From Enterospora canceri (taxonomy: Eukaryota; Microsporidia; Enterocytozoonidae): a stretch of DNA of 52,504 nucleotides. The notes beneath the pieces were generated by a model that was not told where the DNA came from, made no database searches, and saw only the letters and a list, made by a program, of their open reading frames with translations. A program made the position numbers and the translations under genes. Every line of letters starts with the position of its first letter. Within the stretch, counting starts at the first letter, position 1. Location of the stretch: positions 1 through 52,504 of the forward strand of contig LWDP01000007.1 of the NCBI GenBank assembly GCA_002087915.1. Reading direction: 5' to 3'. Shown one piece after another: positions 9,295-18,483 of this stretch.

Positions 9295-10311
9295 TCATAT
9301 TCTACTTATTAGTACTGCTAGTCTCTGTTCTTCCTCATCAGCCATAATGGCTGGGTCGGTCTCAATGAATCTACCGCCCTTTCTAAGAATCAGGTTCTTG
9401 ATCTTTCTGTACGTCTCCCTGAAATCAGTCTCAAAATAGTTGTCGTAGATGTGCAACTCCCTGATTTGGTTGTGTTTTGCCAGCTCAACCAGCTGATTCA
9501 TGGACTCCTCAGTCTCAAGATCATTCTGGGAGACATCAAGGTGCTCTATTTTCGATCCAGTATCAACCATTTTCTGTAGAATCACATCCATGTGATCTGT
9601 TTTGATGTCACGGAGGTGGATTAGACGCAGAGATCCATGGCCGAGGATCTCGAGCAACGCAGTCTCCTCCTCAACGAAGTTGTCCGAGATATCGAGTTCA
9701 ATCAGAGACAGTGAAACAAGGCCATTCAAAAATGAGTCGAGTCCCTCGTAGACCGTGTTATGGGCCATTTTGAACAGGGTGAGATTCTCAAATTGCCCAA
9801 TGATTTCACCAAGTTCATTTGTGGCCGAATTCATTCTGTTTTTACCAATATTCAACTTCTCAAGGCGTGTCTTATCAGATAGGCCTTCAAGTGCCCTTAA
9901 AACACGTTCAATTCCCTCTCGGCCTAGGCCACAGTTGTAGAGATTCAACTCAACGAGATTGGATCTGCTTATGAAGTCAGTTAAGGCATTGGGAAAGTTG
10001 CAGCTTAGGGCATTTGATGAGAGATTCAGGGCGATTAGGCCGTTTGGGAGACTGTTTGTGATCATAGAGCACAGACTAGACATCTCTTCGAAGTCAAGAC
10101 AACTCATTGTTGACTCAAATGAGGCTGTTTTCAGATTTCTCATTTTCTTGATTTGCTCTGCAATGCTAGCGAATGCATCAGGGTGGTAGGTGTTGTTGCT
10201 TAGGTCCAATGCAGTCAGTCTTTGACTCAATTCAGCCAGATTGGCTACCAGAGACCGTACACTTTCAGCCGTATCGTATTTCACGTCAGTTGTGGCCACT
10301 TTGAAAAACAT
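9295..10311 (-). CDS. RNA1: RanGAP-like leucine-rich repeat protein (Rna1 family)
   Basis: 338 residues of RNI-type LRRs. The order and content of the repeats follow yeast Rna1/RanGAP: ALNLSSNALSCNFPNALTDF, then LNLYNCGLGREGIERVLRAL, then LEKLNIGKNRMNSAT and LTLFKMAHNTVYEG. RanGAP stimulates GTP hydrolysis by Ran on the cytoplasmic side of nuclear transport. The conserved TGR tripeptide of the second repeat, which carries a near-invariant Arg, is replaced by MSCL. The acidic C-terminal tail of Rna1 is short or absent. GGG directly precedes the chosen ATG. A 41-residue in-frame extension upstream looks non-coding. Confidence 0.75.
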   Translation of the reverse strand: MFFKVATTDVKYDTAESVRSLVANLAELSQRLTALDLSNNTYHPDAFASIAEQIKKMRNLKTASFESTMSCLDFEEMSSLCSMITNSLPNGLIALNLSSNALSCNFPNALTDFISRSNLVELNLYNCGLGREGIERVLRALEGLSDKTRLEKLNIGKNRMNSATNELGEIIGQFENLTLFKMAHNTVYEGLDSFLNGLVSLSLIELDISDNFVEEETALLEILGHGSLRLIHLRDIKTDHMDVILQKMVDTGSKIEHLDVSQNDLETEESMNQLVELAKHNQIRELHIYDNYFETDFRETYRKIKNLILRKGGRFIETDPAIMADEEEQRLAVLISRI

Positions 10312-10373
10312 GCCCAAAAAAGACAAGAAATCAAAGCTCCTTAAGATGAAATAATGAAGGAAAAGGAGACAGG

Positions 10374-10907
10374 ATGAAAGAGGAGAATAACGAGAATGTA
10401 CCAGAAAGTGACAGTTCAACGAAATCGAGACCAAAGAGGCTCTTTGGGGAGGTGGAACCAGAACTAGCCAGAGAGAAGTTCAGGCAGCTTGCGCTGAAGG
10501 AGCGTGGAAGCAACACGAGCAACAAGGAATACGAGTTTCCACCAGTTCAGAAGGTGGAAGCTGTTGGTGCACTTTCTTCACCACAAAAGAGGAGGAAATC
10601 AACCAGTTCAAGTAGTAGGCCAAGTGACGTCATTAAGGTTGAGCCGCCTAAGAATTCAGAAAATGTGAAATCGTTCAATGACTTCGATGAGAAGATATTT
10701 GAGATGGATGAGACTCGTGGGATGTTTGTGTGCCCTGTTTCAGGATGCGAGAAGGAGTTTCCTTCTCTCTCGCGAATAAAGAGGCACTATATTATTCACA
10801 CTGATATTAAGCCATTCAAGTGCAAGAACAAGGATTGTGATAGGAGATTCAGTAGAAAGGATAATATGTTGCAGCACTACCGTACACACTGTCCATACAC
10901 CAAGTAA
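10374..10907 (+). CDS. C2H2 zinc-finger protein, two fingers
   Basis: 177 residues. A charged, Ser-rich N-terminal region lacks obvious structure. Two adjacent C2H2 fingers close the protein: Cys120-x4-Cys125-x12-His138-x3-His142 and Cys150-x4-Cys155-x12-His168-x3-His172, joined by a TDIKPFK linker close to the canonical TGEKPF type. This arrangement is typical of fungal sequence-specific transcription factors with paired C-terminal fingers. It is transcribed divergently from the RanGAP-like gene, with 62 bp between start codons. DNA target and role are unknown. Confidence 0.85.
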   Translation: MKEENNENVPESDSSTKSRPKRLFGEVEPELAREKFRQLALKERGSNTSNKEYEFPPVQKVEAVGALSSPQKRRKSTSSSSRPSDVIKVEPPKNSENVKSFNDFDEKIFEMDETRGMFVCPVSGCEKEFPSLSRIKRHYIIHTDIKPFKCKNKDCDRRFSRKDNMLQHYRTHCPYTK

Positions 10908-11004
10908 CAAAGATACCTGTCATCAATTGATTAATTAAATGTTGATGCTATTCATTATCGTAACAAGGGTGAAATTCATAAATTTCTCAAATTTTATCAC
11001 CCCA

Positions 11005-11673
11005 ATGGCAACGAAGATTGATGAGAAGATGAAAGTGGTAAGTTTTCTGACTGAAGACGTGCTTAAGCCTGCGGTAGAGCAGATCAAGGCAACAGCAAGC
11101 GAGGAGAAGCCTGAGTCGTATCAGATCCAGATTTCAACAAAGGGATATGAAAACAGAAAAGACCCAAAAATGACTAAGGAAATCAAGTTTCCATTTCATA
11201 TGCGATTGAATCCTGGATCATGTGCAATTGGAGATGCAAAGGCAAAGGAGATTGCAGATGCAAATGGAATTCCATGTGTTCTGATTCAGGAGTACGAGGG
11301 CAAATCAGAAGAGAGCAAGAAAAAGCGTGAGAAGTTCCTAAAGAATTACACGTATTTCATTCTATGCCCAGGATACAACAAGGCATTCAGTTTGAAGGAA
11401 ATTCTGATGAAGAAGAAGACGCACTTCATGTGCAATGCAGTTGAGCAGCTGCCAGCTGTCTATGAGGCATGTCGATTCACGTACAAGGTCAAAGTCAAGG
11501 ACTGGTTCTCAATCTCATTCCCAGTAGGACACACTCAGATGCCAGACACGGAAGTAGTTGAAAACATAAAGTATGGCGTACAGTTTCTGGCTGATAACCT
11601 GAAGAAGGGACCAATGAACATCAAGGACTGCTATCTGAAGAGAACAACAGGGGGGAAAGTAAAGCTTTATTAA
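11005..11673 (+). CDS. RPL10A: 60S ribosomal protein uL1 (L10a)
   Basis: 222 residues, close to the usual 217. uL1 forms the L1 stalk of the large subunit near the tRNA exit site. Family features include the QISTKGYENRKDPKMTKEIK block near residue 45, GDAKAKEIADANGIP, and a C-terminal GPMNIKDCYLKRTTGGKVKLY end matching the eukaryotic S-M-G-P-x-x-x-L-Y terminus. CCCC lies directly before ATG 11005. The longer in-frame N-terminus upstream is hydrophobic and unlike the family. Sequence is divergent, as in other microsporidian ribosomal proteins. Confidence 0.88.
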   Translation: MATKIDEKMKVVSFLTEDVLKPAVEQIKATASEEKPESYQIQISTKGYENRKDPKMTKEIKFPFHMRLNPGSCAIGDAKAKEIADANGIPCVLIQEYEGKSEESKKKREKFLKNYTYFILCPGYNKAFSLKEILMKKKTHFMCNAVEQLPAVYEACRFTYKVKVKDWFSISFPVGHTQMPDTEVVENIKYGVQFLADNLKKGPMNIKDCYLKRTTGGKVKLY

Positions 11674-11813
11674 ATTGGTTGAAGATGGTTTGTAGTGAGC
11701 CATTGTAGGGGGGTCAGGCTGTAATTGTTGTAAATGTATAAAATAGCCCTATTTTGATTGAGATGAGAATACTGTAACTAACCCTTGTTATAAAATTACT
11801 ATTTTGCCCTGTA

Positions 11814-12095
11814 ATGTTTGAGGTGAAAAAGAGTCTGTTTAGTCTTCTACTTGCTCCTGCCTTTCTGGGTAAGGGAAATGCAGATATAAGCAAATCAATA
11901 CGAGAAAAAGTGTATAGGTCACTCTTCGTATATGCTACTCGACCATTTGGACTGGGATCGAGAATATCGGTTGAAAACTACTCAGGGACAGTGGCTGGCG
12001 TGAATCTGCTCTACGTCAAACTCAGAAACAGAAGACAAACCATTTATGTGCCAACATCATTCATATACGACAAAATAATCATCGAGAACAACTGA
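11814..12095 (+). CDS. stand-alone MscS-like beta-domain protein, 93 aa
   Basis: Residues about 40-87 match the beta domain of MscS mechanosensitive channels: PFGLGSRISVENYSGTV corresponds to the bacterial PFDVGDRV-x-x-G-x-x-GTV segment, and RRQTIYVPTSFI to the -VYIPNS- strand. The first 40 residues give at most one weak amphipathic or pore-like helix, so the sensor membrane helices of MscS are missing. A CCC run just before the ATG supports this short start. No coding sequence for the missing part is seen upstream. MscS genes in microsporidia are thought to come from bacteria. The stop codon touches that of the convergent kinase gene. Confidence 0.65.
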   Translation: MFEVKKSLFSLLLAPAFLGKGNADISKSIREKVYRSLFVYATRPFGLGSRISVENYSGTVAGVNLLYVKLRNRRQTIYVPTSFIYDKIIIENN

Positions 12096-12968
12096 TCAAT
12101 CACACTTCTTCTCACTCAGGTAAAACATCTTCGCACTCTGGTCGCATTCTGTGATAAATGGGTGCTTTAGTATTCTGTCCAATCCAATTCTCTCTTTTGG
12201 ATCGAACTTGAGCATCTCAGTCAATAAGTCTACGGCTGAGTCTGGTAACCAGTAATACTCATCCTTGATATTCGATAGATTCTTCTTGTACAGCGCAAGC
12301 TGTTCCACCTCACAATTCGACTTACATGGAGCATGGCCCAATAGCATCTCAAGCAGTACAATTCCAATGGACCAGGTGTCTATTGCATACTTATATTCAG
12401 TATACACGTTCTTGGTTCCAAACTCAAGCAATTCTGGTGCTCTGTACCACAATGTGGTCACAATTGATGACATCATTGGCTGTATCTTCCTAGACATTCC
12501 AAAGTCAATTATTTTTATCACGTTATTTGAATCAAGCATGATGTTTGATGACTTCAGGTCTCGATGAATTAGTTTATGTTGATGGATGCTCTGGATTCCA
12601 ACTACAATTTGCCTAAAATGCTCACTTGCTTCTCTCAGATACTCGTATCTCTTTCCCATCAGTGTCTCCTTGTAAAGTGGAAATACCACGTATAATTCAG
12701 TATCCTCAATAACAATCTCCTCAATTCTACTAATGTGCTTTATTCCATCCAGTAGAATAAGTGCCTTCAACTCACGTACAGTAGTCAGATGCACTGCTCC
12801 CTGTTTCTTGTTTGTGAATCTCTTCACAGCGTATTCCTGTCCATCTCTGCTATACATAGACACCTCTCCAAATGTCCCTTTGTTGATTTTATCAATTGGC
12901 CTATACGATCGTATTGAATTGATTACTCTTATTTTACTGTATGATTTCTTCCTATCTCGTACCAGCAT
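12096..12968 (-). CDS. CDK-like Ser/Thr protein kinase (CDK10/11-like)
   Basis: A complete, compact kinase of 290 residues: glycine loop GTFGEV (31-36), Lys49 in YAVKRF, a PSTAIRE-position helix reading TTVREL, HRDLKSSN (135-142), DFG 155-157 and APE 177-179. The activation segment TTLWYRAPELL and the following DTWSIG are typical of the CDC2-related CDK10/CDK11 branch, which acts with a cyclin in transcription or cell-cycle control. All catalytic residues are present, so it should be active. CCC precedes the ATG. Assignment to a particular CDK class is uncertain. Confidence 0.8.
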   Translation of the reverse strand: MLVRDRKKSYSKIRVINSIRSYRPIDKINKGTFGEVSMYSRDGQEYAVKRFTNKKQGAVHLTTVRELKALILLDGIKHISRIEEIVIEDTELYVVFPLYKETLMGKRYEYLREASEHFRQIVVGIQSIHQHKLIHRDLKSSNIMLDSNNVIKIIDFGMSRKIQPMMSSIVTTLWYRAPELLEFGTKNVYTEYKYAIDTWSIGIVLLEMLLGHAPCKSNCEVEQLALYKKNLSNIKDEYYWLPDSAVDLLTEMLKFDPKERIGLDRILKHPFITECDQSAKMFYLSEKKCD

Positions 12969-13085
12969 CAGGGAATAAAAATATGAATTTTATTGTAATC
13001 CAAGAAATCAAACATAATAGCTAAGGGTTTATTTTAAAACTATCCCAATCCTCAACAAATTTGACTCACTCTCTTCACTCTCCCT

Positions 13086-14651
13086 TTAGAATCCACTTTT
13101 CTTCTTTTTGGGCTTAATATGCTTTTTGGTAGGTTTGACTGCTACTTTCACTTTTCTAGCCATTTCTGTCTCATATTGCTTCACAATCTGGTCATATACT
13201 GCATTCCTATCGTATTTCAGGTACAGATTATTCTCTAAGTTCTTCTCACACTCATCTTTGTACTTCTTACTGAACCATTCGCATGCCTGTTCGGTGTAAA
13301 ATCCATTCAATCTTACTATTTCCAGGTCATCAAAATAAATCACTGTCTCATTGCCAATTTTGTCTGATTTGCATATTTTGACTCGCCTATCTACTGTTTT
13401 CATTACCTTTTCGACCACTTCTCTCTCATTCCAGTTCTCTTCAATACTAATATTAAGCAAATCAGTCAATTTGATTCTTATTTCTTGATCATCACATAAT
13501 ATTTCACTAAATGGTATTGTTGCATTGTTGTTACTGATTGGTTTTTCAGTGATTTTTTGATACCATGCCTGATCTACTTCTCTACAACTAGTATTGCATT
13601 CACCTTCTGTATCCTTCTTTATCACAATTCTATCTTTATATATCAATATCAATTCATTTCTGTATCCGATCACACCATATAGTTCTTCATCCATCCTGAT
13701 ATACTCCCAGGTATCATCATACATCTCATCAAATATTCCAATGTTGATTTTGATGTATCCGTTTTTACTATCGTATAAAATTATATTAGTATCGTTTGAT
13801 TGCATGTAACTTACTTTGTGTTTTATCAAACTGAATAATTTGATCGTATTTACATCTCCAGCCATACTAATACGTGATAGTTCATTATATCCAACCATAT
13901 AGATTGTATTATTGATGATTTTTAGATCCACAAGTGAATCAAAATCCAGTAATATCAAATCAGTGTTCTCCAATTCAACCAGATCTATTTTATAAAGTCC
14001 TATTCTCTTCTTTAGGAACAGAAATCTACCTGTGATAAACAGGTTTTCAACTACTTTGTTAAATGCGTAAATTTGCTCAACTTCTCCATCTTTGTGGACC
14101 ACAACCATCCAATTGATCAATATATAAAGTCTACCATACTCATACCATGCGTCCCTAATTGTCAATTCCTTATCTTGCTTTGATTTTGGTTTTTCTATAA
14201 ATCCAACCAAATCACTAAAATCACCAATGGTCTTCTTGAATTCAAACAGATCGAAATACCTTGTGATTTTCTCAGCTTCTTTTCTGTAAATTGCTATAAA
14301 TCTCCTTGCTATAAAATAGGCTGTTTTACCAGAAAGAATAATTTTGTATTGGCCCTTGATTCTATCAAGCTGAAATCTCTTTTTGATAAATGTGTTTTCA
14401 TATCTCTCAATAATATCAACTGTGAATGTCCTCTTCATGATATAGATCACCATGTGCTCATTTGCTGCTGAATTAATACCCAATCCCTCGTATTCTTTTG
14501 TGTTGTTGTAGAAGTCGCTAGTTTTGTTGTTTTCTAATGCTGTTTCTGTCAAATAGTTGTTGTAAGTGAATCCAATATGTCTGTAGTTGATCTTGTAGTT
14601 CACCAGTTTCAATGGTGTTGTTTTCAGTTTTATTTTGATAAAATTCCTCAT
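13086..14651 (-). CDS. hypothetical protein with beta-rich repeats, 521 aa
   Basis: Unrecognised. The first 130 residues are mixed. Residues about 130-380 alternate short hydrophobic strands with polar turns (patterns such as LYILINW-VVVHKDG, NTIYMVGYNELSRI and NELILIYKDRIVI), which suggests a diverged beta-propeller. The last 20 residues are very basic (KPTKKHIKPKKKK), which may be a nuclear signal or an RNA-binding tail. The start is the ATG at 14651, with TACCC ten bases upstream. A propeller role as a scaffold is only inference. The gene at 23150-24133 has a similar strand pattern but no clear alignment. Confidence 0.75.
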   Translation of the reverse strand: MRNFIKIKLKTTPLKLVNYKINYRHIGFTYNNYLTETALENNKTSDFYNNTKEYEGLGINSAANEHMVIYIMKRTFTVDIIERYENTFIKKRFQLDRIKGQYKIILSGKTAYFIARRFIAIYRKEAEKITRYFDLFEFKKTIGDFSDLVGFIEKPKSKQDKELTIRDAWYEYGRLYILINWMVVVHKDGEVEQIYAFNKVVENLFITGRFLFLKKRIGLYKIDLVELENTDLILLDFDSLVDLKIINNTIYMVGYNELSRISMAGDVNTIKLFSLIKHKVSYMQSNDTNIILYDSKNGYIKINIGIFDEMYDDTWEYIRMDEELYGVIGYRNELILIYKDRIVIKKDTEGECNTSCREVDQAWYQKITEKPISNNNATIPFSEILCDDQEIRIKLTDLLNISIEENWNEREVVEKVMKTVDRRVKICKSDKIGNETVIYFDDLEIVRLNGFYTEQACEWFSKKYKDECEKNLENNLYLKYDRNAVYDQIVKQYETEMARKVKVAVKPTKKHIKPKKKKSGF

Positions 14652-14723
14652 CAATCAGGGTAGAAATGACTGCTGCATCAATAGGTGAAACAGTGTTATA
14701 TTATCCAATGCATTTTCTAGAGA

Positions 14724-15281
14724 ATGGTATCTCTGTTTGGTCTCATTGGATTCATAACTGCATCGTCATTTTCACCCTACAATGACATCCCAAAAGATGC
14801 TGGTCTAAATCCAACACTTTATGCAGGTCCATATTCTTCTTCCAGAAATGTTCTAGAAGCAACTATGAGAGAAATAATTGAAAGAATGAGACAGAGACTC
14901 GGAACAGAAACAGGAAACTCATTTCAGGCAAAGGACATGTTAATGGAGCTGAAGATGGCCATGCGAGACTATTCAATGAAAGACGATAGGTTGAGTAAGT
15001 TCAATAATGCAATTCACATGATAGAAAGTGCAATCAGATCGTATGATGCAACTGGTATTGAAAAGAACAAGATCTATCGATATGTCAGGCAACTTGATCC
15101 AGCACTGAACTCTACGTATGCAGCAAATGAGCTAGTTCGACTCATGCAGCTGGCTGACGAATCAATGTCACACGAAGAGAATATTTATGAGAAGATTGTG
15201 TTGATTGTGGATGCATTGGAGTACTATTACACCAATTCAATGCAATTTGGAAACATTCACGTCCTGAACTTCTTCAAATAA
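14724..15281 (+). CDS. secreted helical protein, family S, 185 aa
   Basis: Starts with a clear signal peptide (MVSLFGLIGFITAS). The mature part is helical and cysteine-free, ending in a conserved-looking block, ELVRLMQLADESMS followed by IVDALEYYYTNS. The same layout (variable N-terminal half, LMxKL helix, then an Ala-x-x-x-Tyr/Phe-Tyr/Asp helix near the C-terminus) is seen in the neighbours at 15454 and 16357, and more weakly at 19124 and 22037. No known family is recognised. A secreted, probably host-exposed or spore-coat protein is inferred. Confidence 0.72.
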   Translation: MVSLFGLIGFITASSFSPYNDIPKDAGLNPTLYAGPYSSSRNVLEATMREIIERMRQRLGTETGNSFQAKDMLMELKMAMRDYSMKDDRLSKFNNAIHMIESAIRSYDATGIEKNKIYRYVRQLDPALNSTYAANELVRLMQLADESMSHEENIYEKIVLIVDALEYYYTNSMQFGNIHVLNFFK

Positions 15282-15453
15282 AGCATACTTGAAATTGCCC
15301 ATATTCTAGGTTCCTATGAAATTTACTCTAATGAATGAATCTAGTGCTCTATAAGACGTTATAAACAAATATTATTGATAGTTCATCCATTGGATAATAA
15401 AGCCAAAACAATTTGTTTCAACATATCTATAAATGTTTTAGATAATTTACTAC

Positions 15454-16032
15454 ATGCTTCTTCTAATCAACCTGGTATCTGCGGGCTACACTTCGTACAG
15501 GAGAACCACGACTAGCTCCATGCCAACTACATCGTACAGGTCGTACACAACGCGTAGAACAACATCTTCATACGGTGGTGTACCAAATCCATCTCCATTT
15601 AGTAGCTATCCTAGTCCATATTCTACCTACAACCCAGTATTTGATAAGATGACCAACCTAAAGAGCGCATTAGCAGATAAACTGAGCCAGGATTTCCGCA
15701 AGTACGTAAATCCTGATAATGTGGGAGGAGAAATGAACTCAATCAGAGAAGAACCAGGTGCTAATGGACTGAGAACAAGCACGGAAGTACTCTACAATCA
15801 GAGAGGAAGTGTTCGGGAGATGGAAAGCTACGTGATGAGCCTGAGGGAGCAGAACGATGCAAGAAGAACTGCACAAGATCTGATGTCCAAACTTAATAGC
15901 AGCATCAAAATTATGGATGATCGTGGAAGTGAAGTAGATGCATTCAGGGCACTTAAGGATGCTATTCGTCTATTTGATAGCAACCAAAACACTCTCAAAG
16001 GTCTTCCAAGTAACAGAACAAGCTACTATTGA
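15454..16032 (+). CDS. secreted helical protein, family S, 192 aa
   Basis: A short signal peptide (about residues 1-11) leads into a Ser/Thr/Tyr-rich region with degenerate TTSSYR-type repeats (12-55), a likely O-mannosylation target. A helical part follows. It aligns with 16357-16953 over most of its length: VGGEMNSIREEP with VGELNKIQESP, and DAFRALKDAIRLFDSN with DQFKAMKEAIEYYDAN. These two are clear tandem paralogues. A TATAAA-like run lies about 25 bases before the ATG, and no CCC run is seen. Function unknown. Confidence 0.72.
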   Translation: MLLLINLVSAGYTSYRRTTTSSMPTTSYRSYTTRRTTSSYGGVPNPSPFSSYPSPYSTYNPVFDKMTNLKSALADKLSQDFRKYVNPDNVGGEMNSIREEPGANGLRTSTEVLYNQRGSVREMESYVMSLREQNDARRTAQDLMSKLNSSIKIMDDRGSEVDAFRALKDAIRLFDSNQNTLKGLPSNRTSYY

Positions 16033-16356
16033 GAAAATAGATGTAATGAAGGAAGTAATTGTTAGATATCGTTATCATTTCCTTGAGGGTCTAGCTTATC
16101 AGCCGTGTTCTCCACTATCATACGTTCAATACTCTTATGGTTGTAGGCATTTACTTGACGCTAGGTCTCTTTGAACTTCTTCTATTTATATATTATTTGA
16201 TCAAATCATTATTTATTTAACATTTTCAAATGACTCACATGTTGTCATTGCAACAGCTATAGTATTTGATTATAGTCGTTAGTTATTTTCTAATGATTTG
16301 GTATTTCATTTGAAACAGGTTGTTTTACGTTATAAAACCAAAGATGCACTAGTGAT
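16033..16356. other. intergenic gap, no gene seen
   Basis: About 320 bp between two tandem secreted-protein genes. A plus-strand frame overlapping the end of the upstream gene is a shadow. Only AT-rich promoter-like DNA is seen, including a TATAAAA run about 27 bases before the next start. Confidence 0.5.
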
Positions 16357-16953
16357 ATGCTATTCATTAAATTAGTAGAGTGCCTGTACCAGTCAAGGAC
16401 GTACTACGAGAGTGTGAAGCCAAGCAATCCATCAACATACACAAGGATCATCAGGCGATATGGAACCAGTACGCAGCCGTTGGGAAATACGAACTTGGCT
16501 GTTGCAAACATGGACAAGATCAAAGATAATGTGGCAGAAGGAATAAAAATTGAAATAAGCAAAACAGTAAGCAGTGATGAGTTGGTTGGTGAATTGAATA
16601 AAATACAAGAATCACCAAGTAAGGCAGGAATGGATAAAGCATTGGAGGGATTCTACAACGCGAGTCCAAATTTGTACTCAATCATGTTTTACGAATCAGG
16701 TTTAAGTGATAAAGAAAGTTCAAAGAACATTGTTCGAAATCTGGTGAGTAAGTTGCAGCGGCCATACACCTTGAAACAATCAGGTGCAGATAAAAGTGAC
16801 CAGTTTAAAGCAATGAAGGAGGCAATAGAATACTATGACGCAAATAATGCAGTATTGACTGTTTTACCCAAACAACAAACGATATTTCCTATTGAAAAGT
16901 TATATCAATTTCCAACTGGGTTTCTAAAGCGATTGTACTTCAGCATCAGATGA
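16357..16953 (+). CDS. secreted helical protein, family S, 198 aa
   Basis: Paralogue of 15454-16032. It has a short signal-like start (MLFIKLVECLYQ), then a Tyr/Ser-rich stretch shorter than in its neighbour, then the shared helical body with VGELNKIQESP, NLVSKLQ and DQFKAMKEAIEYYDAN. It has about 25 extra C-terminal residues after the shared L-P, where the neighbour ends soon after. That extension overlaps a small minus-strand frame and may have arisen by loss of an earlier stop. Function unknown. Confidence 0.7.
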   Translation: MLFIKLVECLYQSRTYYESVKPSNPSTYTRIIRRYGTSTQPLGNTNLAVANMDKIKDNVAEGIKIEISKTVSSDELVGELNKIQESPSKAGMDKALEGFYNASPNLYSIMFYESGLSDKESSKNIVRNLVSKLQRPYTLKQSGADKSDQFKAMKEAIEYYDANNAVLTVLPKQQTIFPIEKLYQFPTGFLKRLYFSIR

Positions 16954-17130
16954 TATAAAATGCGCCTTATTTTGTTTGTTAAGATCTGAATCACTAGATT
17001 GTAACACTGGATTCATTCCCATTTCAATAAAGTTGATGATTGAATAAATAATACTCATCTGTGATGGTGTCAGGTTTCTAATATGTGAAATTGAAATACC
17101 ATTGACATTCAAGTACTGGTCATCATACAT
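16924..17130 (-). CDS. doubtful small ORF, possible gene remnant
   Basis: 68 codons overlapping the end of the plus-strand secreted gene by 30 bp. The peptide looks protein-like (an IRNLTPSQMSIIYSIINFIE helix), and the frame stays open upstream of the ATG for about 13 codons without a start, so it may be the remnant of a longer gene. No family is recognised, and no signal peptide or CCC motif is present. Confidence 0.25.
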   Translation of the reverse strand: MYDDQYLNVNGISISHIRNLTPSQMSIIYSIINFIEMGMNPVLQSSDSDLNKQNKAHFISSDAEVQSL

Positions 17131-17193
17131 TTCAAGGTATTCAATATTGAATAAAATGGGATAGAATATTTACTTTATTGAACATCAAATAAT

Positions 17194-17853
17194 TTAAACC
17201 TCTTTTTTCTGTTTGATTTTCGTCTGAACCCTTTTAATACCAGTGGTGCAATTGTGTACTTTTTTCTTCAATAATATTGTATTTTTCTTTAATGCCTTAA
17301 GTTCACTCTTCTTTTGCGACAATAACCTATCTTTCTCTTTCTTTACCTCATTTAGTTCTCTAAGTTTTGGTTCTAGTTGCTTTAATTGATATTTGACTCT
17401 CAATAATGCAACCTGGCATGCTACTTTACAATCCTGTGTTGTTATGAACACGGGAATCATATTTAGTGTTTTGAGACTTCTTGTTACTTTTTCTCTCAAT
17501 TTGCTGTCGATGATTGTAATGCTGAAATTAGAGTCTTTAGTAGTATTGTTTCTTTCAGTTAACATCATACAGCAATTCACCATATTGTTTAGAATTGGTT
17601 CCATAACTTCAAGTTCCAACTTGTTTACTGTGAGTTTGTTTAAATCAAATTCCGCCGCTCTAGCATTATTAAATACCACTTTTAACTCTGCTACTGGTAG
17701 TTTCTCATTCATCTTTGAAACCTCAACTTCCCTTATCAGTATTTTATTTCTTTCAAGTAGAATTTCTTCTTTTAGCAACAGTGATTCAATGGTATTGGCT
17801 GATCCTCTAATTAGACTACACAATGCACCAAGGATAACTAAAATCAAATTCAT
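17194..17853 (-). CDS. secreted coiled-coil protein, 219 aa
   Basis: A signal peptide (about residues 1-19) is followed by a charged helical protein. The C-terminal 75 residues form a strong predicted coiled coil (heptad-like Leu/Lys pattern from LKQLEPKLRELNEVKKEKD onward) with a very basic end. Four cysteines sit as CC in the middle and C-x3-C before the coil. The spacing and helical pattern resemble the gene at 18484-19023, so the pair may be distant paralogues. CCC directly precedes the ATG. No known family is recognised, and a secreted role is inferred from the signal peptide alone. Confidence 0.72.
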   Translation of the reverse strand: MNLILVILGALCSLIRGSANTIESLLLKEEILLERNKILIREVEVSKMNEKLPVAELKVVFNNARAAEFDLNKLTVNKLELEVMEPILNNMVNCCMMLTERNNTTKDSNFSITIIDSKLREKVTRSLKTLNMIPVFITTQDCKVACQVALLRVKYQLKQLEPKLRELNEVKKEKDRLLSQKKSELKALKKNTILLKKKVHNCTTGIKRVQTKIKQKKEV

Positions 17854-17934
17854 GGGCTAATAATTATTGAAGATTTTCAGGTTCTGATTAAATAATTGAT
17901 TTTCTAATTCCTACATATTGATTTAATAATTATG

Positions 17935-18447
17935 CTATTTATTATGGGTATCTTTCAGTTCGTCTCTGTACTTCATCAATTCTATACCATCTCTTTCAAT
18001 CTCCTCTCTGATTCGTTTTCTTACTTTTTCACACATCCTGTAATATTCACCATTTGTCTTTATTTCTTTTGAATCACTATTCACTTCCCGATATTCTTTA
18101 AATAGCGCATTTACCTTATCAATTATCTTGTTATTGATGTATTCCACTCTTAATGTTTCATTCATTCCATATTCGAAGTAATACAATTCGAAATCTATGT
18201 ATGCCATCATTTCCAGTAATATTGCTAGGTTCTGCTGCTTTATGAATCGTCTGCTTCTGATATCAATCCTCTTTATTATCAGGTTCTTTCTCCTTTGATT
18301 GCTGTCCGGTCTACTCTTGCTTACTTCAGTATCTGGAATCAATTCTATCACATTATCTTGACTATTTTCTAATTCAATACCAACCCGTGTATCCAATTCT
18401 GCACAGTTTATTAAACAGAAATACGTTAACACCACTGTTAAATTCAT
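17935..18447 (-). CDS. secreted charged helical protein, 170 aa
   Basis: MNLTVVLTYFCLINC is a good signal peptide. The mature protein is charged and helical, with a basic RIDIRSRRF stretch and a Tyr-rich helix (YIDFELYYFEYG) near the centre. I chose the second ATG of the frame. GGG lies six bases upstream, and the signal peptide then begins at residue 1, whereas the first ATG would add a basic pentapeptide. Unrecognised, but it lies in a run of three minus-strand secreted genes. Confidence 0.7.
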   Translation of the reverse strand: MNLTVVLTYFCLINCAELDTRVGIELENSQDNVIELIPDTEVSKSRPDSNQRRKNLIIKRIDIRSRRFIKQQNLAILLEMMAYIDFELYYFEYGMNETLRVEYINNKIIDKVNALFKEYREVNSDSKEIKTNGEYYRMCEKVRKRIREEIERDGIELMKYRDELKDTHNK

Positions 18448-18483
18448 GGATACCCTTTTCATATTTATTTATCAGTAACCTTA

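Noticed and set aside
10312..10434. N-terminal extension of the RanGAP-like protein
   Set aside because: Would overlap the divergent zinc-finger gene start and is hydrophobic with no counterpart in Rna1.
11038..11056. Intron-like GTAAGT ... CTGAC ... AG inside the uL1 gene
   Set aside because: Only 19 nt and not a multiple of three; removal would break a frame that otherwise matches uL1 to its end.
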